A stretch of 64,000 nucleotides of DNA from DATCBF01 sp964401995 (GTDB lineage: Bacteria; Actinomycetota; Thermoleophilia; Solirubrobacterales; 70-9): NCBI GenBank assembly GCA_964401995.1, contig CAYOAP010000004.1:124001-188000 (forward strand). Direction: 5' to 3'. Of the stretch, positions 9,622-17,902 are shown in pieces. Position 1 is the first letter of the stretch; each line of letters opens with the position of its first letter. The notes under the pieces are model-generated. The model had not been told where the DNA came from, made no database searches, and was given only the letters and a program-made list of their open reading frames with translations. The position numbers and the translations under genes are program-made.

Positions 9622-11238
9622 TCAATCTTTGCCGACTTCCCGCCCGAGGCGGTCCAAGGAGCGGCTGAGCCGCGAGCGGAGACTGTCCGAGAGCTGCCCG
9701 GGGGGCAGCTCGACCACAAACGAGCTGGTCCCCGGGAAGCTGTGGTTCTGCCAGTTCGGAGCGGTGCCGGCGGGCCAGGGCAGCAGGTGGAATGGGAGCT
9801 TCGCCATCCGCGCCAGGTGGCGCGCCGCCGGGGCGCTCTGGCCCCAGGCCCGGACCAGGGGCCTGCTCGCCTGGTGCTGGTGGAACCAGACCGTCACCTT
9901 GGGCTGGAGCTGGCGGACGAGACGCTTGGCGAGGCGAGTTTCCGGCTCCGAGGAGGGCCGTGGCCCCGAGTACTGCGGATCGCCGCGGCTGCCGATCGGC
10001 TTCCATCCCGAGGGGAAGTTGCGGTTGAGGTCGACGCCGCGGCTGTTGAGGCGGGTGCCCTCGGCGGCGCCGTCGGGGTTGAGGTTGGGGACGAGATAGA
10101 TGTCGGCCCGGGGGTCGGGGCAGCCGTTGCGCAGAGGCTCGATCCCACTGGCGGCGCACTCGTCGCCGTGGACGCAGCCGAAGATCAGCAGCTTGCCCTC
10201 GATCGCCGAGTCGCCGAGCTGGTGGAGGTCGATCGGCCGCCCGTCGGCGGAGCGGCCGGCGATGCTGTTCCGGCCGAGCAGGTTGGCCGTCGGCGCGGGC
10301 TTGCGCTTCTCGAGGTTCTTCGTCTCGATCGAAAGGACCTGCTGGGGCCTTCCTCCTTCGGTCGCGGGCCAGCTCAACAAGACCAGCTCTCGCCCCGCGC
10401 TTTTCAGCCGCAGCTTGAGCAGGAACAGGTTGCGGCCAGCTTTCCCTGGCAGCCCCGGCAGAGCGATGTGGATCGCGCGCCGCCCGACCGTGTCGAGGGC
10501 TTCGATCAACGGCGTCTTGCGGTAGTCGTCGTAGAGCGTGTAGGTCCAGCGCCCATCGGGGCTGGTCGCGCGCGAGATCGGCAGGCCCGCCATCCGCTCG
10601 CCCCGCTCCCCAATCGGCCGCGGCAGCAGCTGCCCGCTGGCGGTGTCGAGGGCGCGGACCTCGAAGCTGGTGGCGTAACTGGGCCCGGCTCGCGATGACG
10701 GCGAGCGGTGGATCGGGTGGACGGCCTGGTGGGTGAGGAAGACGGTTGAGCCGTCGGGCGAGATCGCGTTGACATTGAAGGCGCCATGGAGGGTGATACG
10801 GGTGATGGCGTGGCGGGGACGGTGCTGCCCCGGGCGCACGGGATGGCGGAGGTAGAGGTCGGTGCGGAGGATCGCCAGCTTCGTCATTGGCCGCGGCGAG
10901 GCGGTCGAGAAGCGGCTGAGGACCAGCGTGCGGCCGTCGGCGGAGAGCCCGCCGCCGCTGCCGTCGTAGGCGACCGCCGGCACGTAGTAGAAGCCCCTCA
11001 GGTACCACCAGCGGTCCACCCGGCCGTTCCGGCGGTCGATCCGCTCGACGACCGTGAGCGCGTGGGGGGTGAGCTTGCCGGGAAAGCCGGGGGAGATCGC
11101 CACGTAGCGGTATGGCGATCCGCTCACCGTGACCCCGCCCGCCGCCCCCATCAGGCCGGCGCCTGCCGAGGCGGCCCCAGGCGCGATCGCGCTGGTCGCC
11201 AGCGCAAGTGTCATCACCAACAGCAGCCTCTTTGCCAT
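9622..11238 (-). CDS. Secreted M14-family zinc carboxypeptidase with N-terminal propeller-like region
   Basis: 538 residues from ATG 11238, which has a strong GGAGGAGAG site. Residues 1-26 form a signal peptide (MAKRLLLVMTLALATSA then a cleavable Ala-rich stretch). Residues 30-330 contain SPDG-type repeats like a beta-propeller. The peptidase domain (about 340-538) has H357/E360 in GCVHGDE, NPDG and GVDLNRNFP motifs, the third zinc ligand in WFHQHQ (H453 or H455) and catalytic E510 in VVELPPG, resembling MpaA-like murein peptide amidases. It probably trims peptides outside the membrane. First gene of a minus-strand trio with the ECF sigma factor and propeller protein. Confidence 0.85.
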   Translation of the reverse strand: MAKRLLLVMTLALATSAIAPGAASAGAGLMGAAGGVTVSGSPYRYVAISPGFPGKLTPHALTVVERIDRRNGRVDRWWYLRGFYYVPAVAYDGSGGGLSADGRTLVLSRFSTASPRPMTKLAILRTDLYLRHPVRPGQHRPRHAITRITLHGAFNVNAISPDGSTVFLTHQAVHPIHRSPSSRAGPSYATSFEVRALDTASGQLLPRPIGERGERMAGLPISRATSPDGRWTYTLYDDYRKTPLIEALDTVGRRAIHIALPGLPGKAGRNLFLLKLRLKSAGRELVLLSWPATEGGRPQQVLSIETKNLEKRKPAPTANLLGRNSIAGRSADGRPIDLHQLGDSAIEGKLLIFGCVHGDECAASGIEPLRNGCPDPRADIYLVPNLNPDGAAEGTRLNSRGVDLNRNFPSGWKPIGSRGDPQYSGPRPSSEPETRLAKRLVRQLQPKVTVWFHQHQASRPLVRAWGQSAPAARHLARMAKLPFHLLPWPAGTAPNWQNHSFPGTSSFVVELPPGQLSDSLRSRLSRSLDRLGREVGKD

Positions 11239-11331
11239 CTCTCCTCCTCGTCCGTTTCGCTTTGAATACGGATGGGAAGGCCGCAGAGGTCCGTCGCGGC
11301 GAAACGCCTCATTTCGGCGATAGCCGCCCCC

Positions 11332-11337
11332 TAGACT
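11332..11337 (+). promoter_or_regulatory. -10-like element of leaderless MFS gene
   Basis: TAGACT followed 7 nt later by the GTG start at 11345; no Shine-Dalgarno sequence fits between them. The spacing predicts transcription starting at or next to the start codon. Confidence 0.6.
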
Positions 11338-11344
11338 CGGATGC

Positions 11345-12970
11345 GTGTCCCGCCAGCAGCGACTGACGCTGATCGCGACGATCCTCGGCTCGACGGTCGT
11401 CTTCCTCGACTCGACCGTGGTCAACGTGGCGCTGCCCTCGATCAGCGACAACCTCAACGCTGGCCTGGCCGGGCAGCAGTGGGTGGTCGAGGCCTACATG
11501 CTCTCGCTGGTCTCATTGCTGCTGGTCGGCGGCTCGCTTGGCGATCAGCTTGGCCGCCGCCGCATGTTCGTCTACGGCCTGATCGCCTTCGGCGCCTGCT
11601 CGATCCTCTGCGCGATCGCGCCGACGGTCGAGTTCCTAATCGGCGCCCGCGTCCTGCAGGGGGTCGCCGGGGCGCTGCTGGTGCCGGGCTCGCTGGCGAT
11701 CGTCGCTGCCACCTTCGAGGGGGCGGCGCGGGGCAAGGCGGTCGGCACCTGGACCGCCTGGACCGGGATCGCGACCGTGCTCGGGCCGGCCGGCGGCGGC
11801 GCCCTGATCGGCGCCCTCTCCTGGCGGGCGATCTTCTGGGTCAACATCCCGCTGATCGCGGTCACCGTCGCGCTCACCCTGCACTCGGTCAAGGAGAGTC
11901 GCGACCCCGACGCCTTCCGCGGCATCGACTGGCTCGGGATCGCGCTCTCGGCGGCCGGGCTCGGCGGCCCCGTCTTCGCCCTGATCGAGCAGCCGACCCA
12001 TGGCTGGAGCGACCCGATGGTCTGGCTGCCGCTGATCGCCGGCGTCGCCTGCTTCGGCCTCTTCATCCTGCGCGAGGCCAAGGCCCGCCACCCGATGATG
12101 GACCTCGGCCTCTTCCGCATCCGCAACTTCGCGATCGCCAACCTGACCACGCTCAGCGCCTACGCCGGGCTGATCGGCGGCCTCTTCTTCGTCGGCCTCT
12201 ACCTGCAGCAGGTGGCTGGCTACTCGCCGCTGGAGGCGGGCTTGGCGACGACCCCGATCTCGCTGATCCTCTTCGTGCTCTCGCCGCGCTTCGGCAAATT
12301 CGCCTCCGGCAACGGGCCGCGGCTGCCGATGACGGCCGGCCCGATCGTCGGCGGGCTCGGCTTGCTGCTGATGCTGCGGGTCGGCTCTGACGCGCCTTAT
12401 GCCTCGGAGGTGCTGCCGGCGATCCTGCTCTTTGGCCTCGGCCTCTCGGCAACGGTGGCGCCGCTGACGGCGACGGTGCTCGACTCGGTCGAGGAACGCC
12501 ACGTCGGGATCGCCTCCGGCATCAACAACGGGGTCTCACGCGTCGCCGGGCTGCTGGCGATCGCCGTCCTCGGGGCTGTGATCTCTGCCCACTTCGGCGC
12601 CAGCCTCGACTCGAAGCTGGGCGCCGCGCCCCTGCGCCCGGCCGCCCAGGAAGCGGTCGACGAAGCCAAGCGACAGCCGCTGGGGACGCCGAAGACCGGC
12701 GATCTCGCCGCCGCCGACGCGGCCCGGATCGGCGTCGCCTCGGCCGATGCCTCGACCTCCGCCTTTCACCTCGGCATCGGGATCGCCGGGATCCTGATGA
12801 TCGCCGGTGGCCTCGTCTCCGGCTTCGGGATCGAGAACCCGAAACGCAAAGTCGAAGCGGTGCCGACCCGCGGCGCCGCCGCGGCGGGCGAGTGCGGCCA
12901 CGGCGCCGACGCCGATTGCATCGACGCTATTCCGGTCGTGCCAGGCGGCGAGGCCCCTGAACCGGCTTGA
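11345..12970 (+). CDS. MFS drug:H+ antiporter, DHA2 (EmrB/QacA) family
   Basis: 541-residue, 14-helix-type exporter. Motif A-like GGSLGDQLGRRRMF lies between helices 2 and 3, motif C-like GPAGGGALIG in helix 5, and VLDSTVVNVALP-type sequence in helix 1 (here FLDSTVVNVALP). It probably expels a hydrophobic drug or metabolite using the proton gradient. A soluble C-terminal tail of about 40 residues contains two Cys residues. Divergent from the M14 peptidase gene; no TetR or MarR gene adjoins it, so the substrate cannot be inferred. Leaderless start by TAGACT spacing. Confidence 0.9.
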   Translation: MSRQQRLTLIATILGSTVVFLDSTVVNVALPSISDNLNAGLAGQQWVVEAYMLSLVSLLLVGGSLGDQLGRRRMFVYGLIAFGACSILCAIAPTVEFLIGARVLQGVAGALLVPGSLAIVAATFEGAARGKAVGTWTAWTGIATVLGPAGGGALIGALSWRAIFWVNIPLIAVTVALTLHSVKESRDPDAFRGIDWLGIALSAAGLGGPVFALIEQPTHGWSDPMVWLPLIAGVACFGLFILREAKARHPMMDLGLFRIRNFAIANLTTLSAYAGLIGGLFFVGLYLQQVAGYSPLEAGLATTPISLILFVLSPRFGKFASGNGPRLPMTAGPIVGGLGLLLMLRVGSDAPYASEVLPAILLFGLGLSATVAPLTATVLDSVEERHVGIASGINNGVSRVAGLLAIAVLGAVISAHFGASLDSKLGAAPLRPAAQEAVDEAKRQPLGTPKTGDLAAADAARIGVASADASTSAFHLGIGIAGILMIAGGLVSGFGIENPKRKVEAVPTRGAAAAGECGHGADADCIDAIPVVPGGEAPEPA

Positions 12971-12973
12971 CCG

Positions 12974-13014
12974 CATCCGACTTTGACCACCGCTGGGTGG
13001 GGTCAATGTCGGAT
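12974..13014. repeat. Imperfect palindrome, copy A of a two-copy family
   Basis: Arms 12975-12988 and 13001-13014 are 14-nt complements with one mismatch, with extra pairing inside (GACCACC with GGTGG). It follows the MFS stop and precedes the trpS promoter. The left arm GCATCCGACTTT also occurs as the arm of the palindrome at 59264-59311. Probable terminator or repetitive extragenic element. Confidence 0.7.
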
Positions 13015-13046
13015 AGGTCTCGCTGCTGCTGTCTCCCGCGCCCAAA

Positions 13047-13052
13047 TAGGCT
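13047..13052 (+). promoter_or_regulatory. -10-like element of trpS
   Basis: TAGGCT with a 7-nt gap to ATG 13060 and no ribosome binding site; it supports a leaderless trpS mRNA and selects this start over longer in-frame ones. Confidence 0.65.
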
Positions 13053-13059
13053 CCATTCC

Positions 13060-14058
13060 ATGTCCGCGCCGATCATCTTTTCGGGAATCCAGCCGACCGG
13101 CAGCAAGCACCTCGGCAACTACATCGGCGCGATCCGCCAGTACGTCGAGGGCCAGGACCGCGGCGAGCCGGCGATCTTCTGCATCGTCGACCTGCACGCG
13201 ATCTCGGTCGCCTACGACCCGGCCGAGCTGCGCCAGCGGGTCTACGACACGACCGCGATCTTGCTCGCCGCCGGCGTCGATCCCGAGCGCTGCATCCTTT
13301 TCCGCCAGTCCGACGTGCGCGAGCACACCGAGCTGACCTGGCTGCTCTCGGCGGTCACCTCCCACGGCGACCTCAACCGGATGAACCAGTTCAAGGAAAA
13401 GTCGGCCCGCCAGCGCGAGTTGGTCTCCTCGGCGCTCTTCTACTACCCGGTGCTGCAGGCCGCCGACGTGCTCGCCTATGGGGCTGACGAGGTTCCCGTC
13501 GGCGAGGACCAGAAACAGCACGTCGAGCTGATGCGGGAGATCGCCCGGCGCTTCAACGAGCGCTTCGGCGAGACCCTGGTCGTGCCCGAGCACCGGATCC
13601 CCACAGTCGGCGCCCGGATCATGGACCTGCAGGATCCCGAGCGAAAGATGTCGACCACCAGCGGGACCGAGGCCGGCACCGTCTACGTCCTCGACGAGCC
13701 CGCCGCGATCGCGAAGAAGTTCGGCAGCGCGGTCACCGATTCCGGCCGCGAGGTCCGCCGTGGCGAGGGCAAGGAGGGGATCGCGAACCTGATCGACATC
13801 CTCGCCGTCGCCCGTGGCAGCGACCAGGCCGAGATCGAGCGCGAGTTCGAGGGCGCCGGCTACGGCGACTTCAAGCAGGCTGTCGCCGCCGGCGTCACCG
13901 AGCTGCTGGCGCCGACCCGCGAGCGCTACGCCGAGCTGCGCCCCGATGAGGCAGCCCTGGAGTCAGGCTTGGCGGCTGGCGCCGAAAAGGCCCGCGGGAT
14001 CGCCGCAGGCACCGTTGCCAAGGTCCGGGACCGGATGGGCATCGGTCCCGCGCGTTAA
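13060..14058 (+). CDS. trpS: Tryptophanyl-tRNA synthetase
   Basis: Class I aminoacyl-tRNA synthetase charging tRNA-Trp. 332 residues, typical. The HIGH-equivalent is KHLGN (16-20) after SGIQPTG, and the KMSKS-equivalent is KMSTT (196-200). The ATG at 13060 gives the normal N-terminus (MSAPIIFSGIQPTG) and sits 7 nt after TAGGCT. The stop TAA at 14056 is part of the TAACGT hexamer that probably drives scpA. Confidence 0.97.
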   Translation: MSAPIIFSGIQPTGSKHLGNYIGAIRQYVEGQDRGEPAIFCIVDLHAISVAYDPAELRQRVYDTTAILLAAGVDPERCILFRQSDVREHTELTWLLSAVTSHGDLNRMNQFKEKSARQRELVSSALFYYPVLQAADVLAYGADEVPVGEDQKQHVELMREIARRFNERFGETLVVPEHRIPTVGARIMDLQDPERKMSTTSGTEAGTVYVLDEPAAIAKKFGSAVTDSGREVRRGEGKEGIANLIDILAVARGSDQAEIEREFEGAGYGDFKQAVAAGVTELLAPTRERYAELRPDEAALESGLAAGAEKARGIAAGTVAKVRDRMGIGPAR

Positions 14059-14061
14059 CGT
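14056..14061 (+). promoter_or_regulatory. -10-like element of scpA
   Basis: TAACGT overlaps the trpS stop codon and is followed after 6 nt by the scpA GTG at 14068; the geometry is that of a leaderless promoter. Confidence 0.55.
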
Positions 14062-14067
14062 GACCCT

Positions 14068-14796
14068 GTGACCGTCGCGGAGCTGGATCTCGACCTCGAT
14101 GTGTTCGCGGGGCCGTTCGACCTGCTGATGGCGGTCGTCCTGCGCGAGGAGGTGAGCCTGCTCGAGGTCGAGCTCGGCGAGGTGGTCGTCGCTTACGTCG
14201 AGCACCTTGAGCGCGAAGGCGAGCTGGAGTTGGAGGTGGCGACCGAGTTCCTGGTTCTGATCGCGGCGCTGCTGGAGTTGAAGTCGCGCCTGATGCTGCC
14301 CGGCGCCGAGGAGGAGATCGATGAGCTTGGTCCCGAGGAGGCGATCGAGGAGCTGGTCGCGCGGATGCTCGAGTACCGGCGCTATCGCGAAGCCTCCGAG
14401 ACCTTGGTCGCCCGCTTCGAGGCCGCCCGCGGCTACCTCTACCGGACCGCGCCGCTGCCGCCGGAGCTGCGCCGCGTCGCCCTCGAGGCCGCCAGCGCCG
14501 CCTACGACCCCGACCAGCTCGGCGCCGCGCTCGGCGACCTGCTGGCGTTGCCGCCCGACGTCGACATCAGCCACATCCGCTCGACCGTCTCGCTGGAGCG
14601 GCGGCTGCGGGCGCTGCGCGATGCCCTGGCCCGACGCCCCAGCTTCGACTTCGACGAGCAGTTCGGTGGCGAGGACCGGCTGACTCAGGCGGTCACCCTC
14701 TTCGCCCTGCTCGAGCTCTACCGCAAGGGAGAGGTGACCTGGGAGCAGAGCAAGCCCTTCGGCCCGATCGAGATCAAGAAGACTGTGGCGCAGTGA
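14068..14796 (+). CDS. scpA: Segregation and condensation protein A (kleisin)
   Basis: Kleisin subunit that bridges the SMC head domains and binds ScpB. 242 residues, usual size. The N-terminal motif VFAGPFDLLMAVVLREEVSLLEV is the ScpA SMC-neck-binding region (shown here as VFAGPFDLL then LLEVELGEV), and the C-terminus has a winged-helix (LTQAVTLFALLELYRKGEV). GTG start with TAACGT 6 nt upstream. Overlaps scpB by GTGA. Its SMC partner in this window (54585-57005) is strikingly short. Confidence 0.94.
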   Translation: MTVAELDLDLDVFAGPFDLLMAVVLREEVSLLEVELGEVVVAYVEHLEREGELELEVATEFLVLIAALLELKSRLMLPGAEEEIDELGPEEAIEELVARMLEYRRYREASETLVARFEAARGYLYRTAPLPPELRRVALEAASAAYDPDQLGAALGDLLALPPDVDISHIRSTVSLERRLRALRDALARRPSFDFDEQFGGEDRLTQAVTLFALLELYRKGEVTWEQSKPFGPIEIKKTVAQ

Positions 14797-15362
14797 GCGA
14801 TCTGACCCGCACAATCGAGGCGTTGCTCTTCCTCTCGCCGCAGCCGGTCTCCGTCGCCGCTTTGGCGCGCGCGGCCGAGGTGACCGAGGGCCAGGTCGAC
14901 GAGGCGATCGAGCTGCTGCGCGATGACCTGGCCGAGGGCAGGCGTGGGGTGGTGCTGCGCGAGGTTGCCGGCGGCTTCGCGCTCGCCAGCGATCCCTCCA
15001 GCGAGGACGCCGCCCGCCGCCTGCTTTCGCAGACCCGGACGCCGCCGCTGACCCAGGCCCAGGCCGAGACGCTGGCGATCGTCGCCTACCTGCAGCCGGT
15101 CTCCCGGCCGGAGGTGGCGCGGATCCGCGGCGTCTCTTCGGAGTCGGCGGTGCAGACGCTGGCCGAGCGCGGCCTGATCGAGGAGTCGGGCCGCTCGCGC
15201 TTCGGCGCCGCGATCTTCAAGACGACTGAGCTGTTCGAGCGCCTCTTCGGCCTCGCTGGCCTCGACCAGCTGCCTGACCCCTCGCGTTTCGATCCCACGC
15301 CCGAGGACGAGCGCGACCTGCGCGAGCGGCTGCTCAAAGCCGGCGAACAGCGCGCCGAGTAG
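14793..15362 (+). CDS. scpB: Segregation and condensation protein B
   Basis: Tandem winged-helix protein that dimerises and clamps ScpA in the condensin complex. 189 residues. Recognised by IEALLFLSPQPVS at the N-terminus and by LTQAQAETLAIVAYLQPVSRPEV and IRGVSSESAVQTL in the second winged helix. GTG start overlaps the scpA stop; rluB follows after 9 bp, the conserved scpA-scpB-rluB order. Confidence 0.95.
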   Translation: MSDLTRTIEALLFLSPQPVSVAALARAAEVTEGQVDEAIELLRDDLAEGRRGVVLREVAGGFALASDPSSEDAARRLLSQTRTPPLTQAQAETLAIVAYLQPVSRPEVARIRGVSSESAVQTLAERGLIEESGRSRFGAAIFKTTELFERLFGLAGLDQLPDPSRFDPTPEDERDLRERLLKAGEQRAE

Positions 15363-15371
15363 CGCCCTCTC

Positions 15372-16067
15372 GTGCGACTCGCCAAATACCTCGCCCACGG
15401 CGGCGTCGCCTCGCGCCGAGCGGCGGAGAAAATCATCGCTCGCGGCCGCGTCAGCGTCGGTGGCGAGGTCGTCACCGATCCGGCCCGCGATGTCGGCGAT
15501 GACGACGACGTTCGCGTCGACGGCAGCCCGGTCGCGGCCGAGGAGCACGAGGTCTGGGCGGTGAACAAGCCGGCCGGCGTCGTCTCCACCGCCAAGGAGC
15601 CGGGCGACCGGCCCGCCGTCGTCACCCTGGTCAAGACCAAGGCCCGCGTCTATCCGGTGGGGCGCCTCGACGCCGAGTCGACCGGGCTGCTGCTGTTGAC
15701 CAACGACGGCGACCTCGCCAACCACCTCACCCACCCGCGCTACGGCGTCGCCAAGACCTACCGGGCTGAGCTGCGCCGCCCGCCCGCCGTCCGCGATCTG
15801 GAGAAGCTGGAGCAGGGGGTGGTGCTGGAGGACGGTCGCACGGCGCCGGCCGAGGTCCGCCGCCTGGCCGAGAAAGAGATCGAGATCACCCTGCGCGAGG
15901 GCCGCAACCGCCAGGTCCGCCGCATGGTCGAAGCAATCGGCAACAAGGTCGTCTCGCTGCGCCGGGTCAGCTTTGGCTCAATGGAGCTCGGCGAGCTCAA
16001 GGAGGGCAGGTCGCGGCGCCTCGCAGACAAAGAGGTCGCCCGGCTTTGGGAGGATGTGCAGCGATGA
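15372..16067 (+). CDS. rluB: 23S rRNA pseudouridine synthase, RluB/RsuA family
   Basis: Isomerises a uridine in rRNA, probably 23S U2605, inferred from family and context. 231 residues: S4 RNA-binding domain at 1-48 (RLAKYLAHGGVASRRAAEKI) and catalytic domain with the nucleophilic Asp in VGRLDAESTGLLLLTNDG. GTG start 9 bp after scpB; its TGA overlaps the aroH ATG. Confidence 0.93.
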   Translation: MRLAKYLAHGGVASRRAAEKIIARGRVSVGGEVVTDPARDVGDDDDVRVDGSPVAAEEHEVWAVNKPAGVVSTAKEPGDRPAVVTLVKTKARVYPVGRLDAESTGLLLLTNDGDLANHLTHPRYGVAKTYRAELRRPPAVRDLEKLEQGVVLEDGRTAPAEVRRLAEKEIEITLREGRNRQVRRMVEAIGNKVVSLRRVSFGSMELGELKEGRSRRLADKEVARLWEDVQR

Positions 16068-16459
16068 CCGACGGAGCCCAGGACCCGGCCCAATCGCGGC
16101 TCTTCGCAGTTCGCGGCTCGGTCCAGGCTGAGGCCAACGAGGCCGAGGCGATCCTGGCGGCGACCGAGGAGCTGATGCGGGAGCTGCTGGAGCGCAACGA
16201 GCTGACGTCGGAGGCGCTGGTCAGCTGCCTGTTCACGACCACGGCCGACCTCGACGCCGAGTTCCCGGCGGTCGCCGCCCGCAACGTCGGCCTCGACGCG
16301 GTGCCGCTGCTCTGCGCCCGCGAGATCGCCGTCCCCGGCGCGATGGAGCGGGTGATCCGGGTCATGGTCCACTACTACGCCCCGGTCGGGCACGCCCCCG
16401 CCCACACCTATATCGGCGCGACCAAGGCCCTGCGCTCCGACCTTCACGCTGCCCAGTAG
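16064..16459 (+). CDS. aroH: Chorismate mutase, AroH type
   Basis: Converts chorismate to prephenate for Phe and Tyr synthesis. 131 residues, matching the trimeric AroH (Bacillus-type) fold rather than the helical AroQ type. Expected active-site residues are visible: R in AVRGSVQAE, Cys/Arg in PLLCAREI and Arg in ERVIRVMVHYY. ATG overlaps the rluB stop (ATGA); a longer in-frame start adds six residues and is less likely. Followed by an aminotransferase and the aroG-tyrA-aroA group. Confidence 0.93.
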   Translation: MTDGAQDPAQSRLFAVRGSVQAEANEAEAILAATEELMRELLERNELTSEALVSCLFTTTADLDAEFPAVAARNVGLDAVPLLCAREIAVPGAMERVIRVMVHYYAPVGHAPAHTYIGATKALRSDLHAAQ

Positions 16460-16483
16460 AACCGCTTCCGGCACAATCGAGCG

Positions 16484-17578
16484 ATGAGCATCACCTTTGC
16501 CGAGAAGCTTGCCCGGATGCCGGGCTATCAGGCCGGCGTGCCGAAGGGGCAGGCGCCTGAGGCGATCGCCGCCAGCGAGATCGCCCAGCTCGCCTCCAAT
16601 GAGTCGCCCTTCCCGCCCCACCCGCAGGTGGTCGAGGCAATCCAGCGTGCTGCCGCGGCGATGAACCGCTACCCCGACCCGGGGGCGACGCTGCTGCGCC
16701 AGCGCATCGCCGAGCGCTACGAGACCGAGCCGGCCCGGGTCGCGGTCGGCAACGGCTCCTGCGAGATACTGCTCGCCGCCGCCGAGGCGCTCTGCGAGCC
16801 CGGGGCCGAGATCCTCTACGCCTGGCCCGCCTTCTCGATGTACCCGCACCTGGCGGCGTTGACCGGCGCCCGCGAGGTCCGCGTGCCGCTGGCCGAGGGC
16901 GAGGTCCACGATCTCGAGGCGATGGCGGCTGAGGTGACGGCGGCGACCCAGCTGCTGCTCGTCTGCAATCCCAACAACCCGACCGGGACCCACATCCCGG
17001 CGGCTCAGATCGCCGAGTTCTGCGAGCGGATCCCGGCCCACGTCACGATCGCGCTCGACGAGGCCTACGTCGAGTTCCAGACCAACGACGACCCCGACAC
17101 CACGATCGACCTGCTCGAGGACTTCCCCAACCTCGTCGTCATGCGCACCTTCAGCAAGTGCTTCGGCCTCGCCGGGCTGCGGGTCGGCTACGCGATCGGC
17201 TCGCCAAAATTCCGCGCCGCCGTCGATGCCGTGCGCCAGCCCTTCAGCGTCAACGCCCTCGCCCAGGCGGCGGGCGCCGAGGCGATCCTGCACTCCGACG
17301 ACGTCGTCCGCCGGGTCGAGAGCACGATCGTCGAGCGGGTCCGGGTCGAGGAGGGCCTGAGCGACCTTGGCCTCGACACCGCCGAGACCCAGGCCAACTT
17401 CTCCTGGGTCGACCTCGGCGAGGCAGAGGAGCCGGCGATAGTTGACGGCCTCGCCGACCGCGCGATCGCCGTCCGCCCGGGAACCCCTCTCGGCTCACCT
17501 GGCCACATCCGCGTCAGCTATGGCACGGCCGCTGAGAACGACCGCTTCCTGGCGGCAATGGCCGAGCTGCTCGCCTGA
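16484..17578 (+). CDS. hisC: Histidinol-phosphate/aromatic aminotransferase
   Basis: PLP-dependent fold-type I aminotransferase, 364 residues. K225 in RTFSKCFGLAGLR is the Schiff-base lysine; CNPNNPTGTH and DEAYVEF are typical HisC/ArAT motifs. Because it lies among aroH, aroG, tyrA and aroA and away from other his genes, it may act as the phenylpyruvate/hydroxyphenylpyruvate aminotransferase; sequence alone cannot separate this from HisC. ATG 16484 follows a CACAAT hexamer by 6 nt. Confidence 0.88.
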   Translation: MSITFAEKLARMPGYQAGVPKGQAPEAIAASEIAQLASNESPFPPHPQVVEAIQRAAAAMNRYPDPGATLLRQRIAERYETEPARVAVGNGSCEILLAAAEALCEPGAEILYAWPAFSMYPHLAALTGAREVRVPLAEGEVHDLEAMAAEVTAATQLLLVCNPNNPTGTHIPAAQIAEFCERIPAHVTIALDEAYVEFQTNDDPDTTIDLLEDFPNLVVMRTFSKCFGLAGLRVGYAIGSPKFRAAVDAVRQPFSVNALAQAAGAEAILHSDDVVRRVESTIVERVRVEEGLSDLGLDTAETQANFSWVDLGEAEEPAIVDGLADRAIAVRPGTPLGSPGHIRVSYGTAAENDRFLAAMAELLA

Positions 17579-17645
17579 GCGCATCTAGCGACGAAGATTT
17601 TTCATATCTGTCGCACATGCGCATCATCTGCGCGTTTGATCTTCT

Positions 17646-17651
17646 TACGCT
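17646..17651 (+). promoter_or_regulatory. -10-like element of small membrane protein gene
   Basis: TACGCT, 7 nt before ATG 17659, identical in sequence and spacing to the element before cmk. It favours ATG 17659 over ATG 17617. Confidence 0.55.
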
Positions 17652-17658
17652 CGGCGGC

Positions 17659-17892
17659 ATGTCTTGGACAGCCATCGGAACCATCCAGATCGCAGGCCTT
17701 TTCATCGATTTTGTTTCGGGTGCGGCTGGGGCGATCATCCTTGTCACCGGAGTCGTCGCGGGCGCGATGCGAGCGCTGGCAATTCTTGTGGGGGGAACAC
17801 CCAGCCAGGTCGAGTGGATGACGGCCGTCGGATTCTCCGTTGGTCTTGCCATTTCCTTGATCGTCTTTACCCTCGATCTCTTTTGGGGCTAG
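17659..17892 (+). CDS. Small membrane protein of unknown function
   Basis: 77 residues (MSWTAIGTIQIAGLF...) with two or three hydrophobic segments separated by a short polar loop (GGTPSQVEW). An upstream ATG at 17617 would add 14 residues, but the TACGCT hexamer with 7-nt spacing supports 17659. Lower GC and looser codon use than neighbours suggest transfer or weak constraint. No family recognised. Followed after 10 bp by a second small membrane protein gene; both sit inside the aromatic amino acid cluster. Confidence 0.6.
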   Translation: MSWTAIGTIQIAGLFIDFVSGAAGAIILVTGVVAGAMRALAILVGGTPSQVEWMTAVGFSVGLAISLIVFTLDLFWG

Positions 17893-17895
17893 ACT
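17890..17895 (+). promoter_or_regulatory. -10-like element of second small membrane protein gene
   Basis: TAGACT ends 7 nt before ATG 17903 and overlaps the end of the previous gene; the same hexamer and spacing precede the MFS exporter. Confidence 0.6.
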
Positions 17896-17902
17896 GGATT
17901 TC

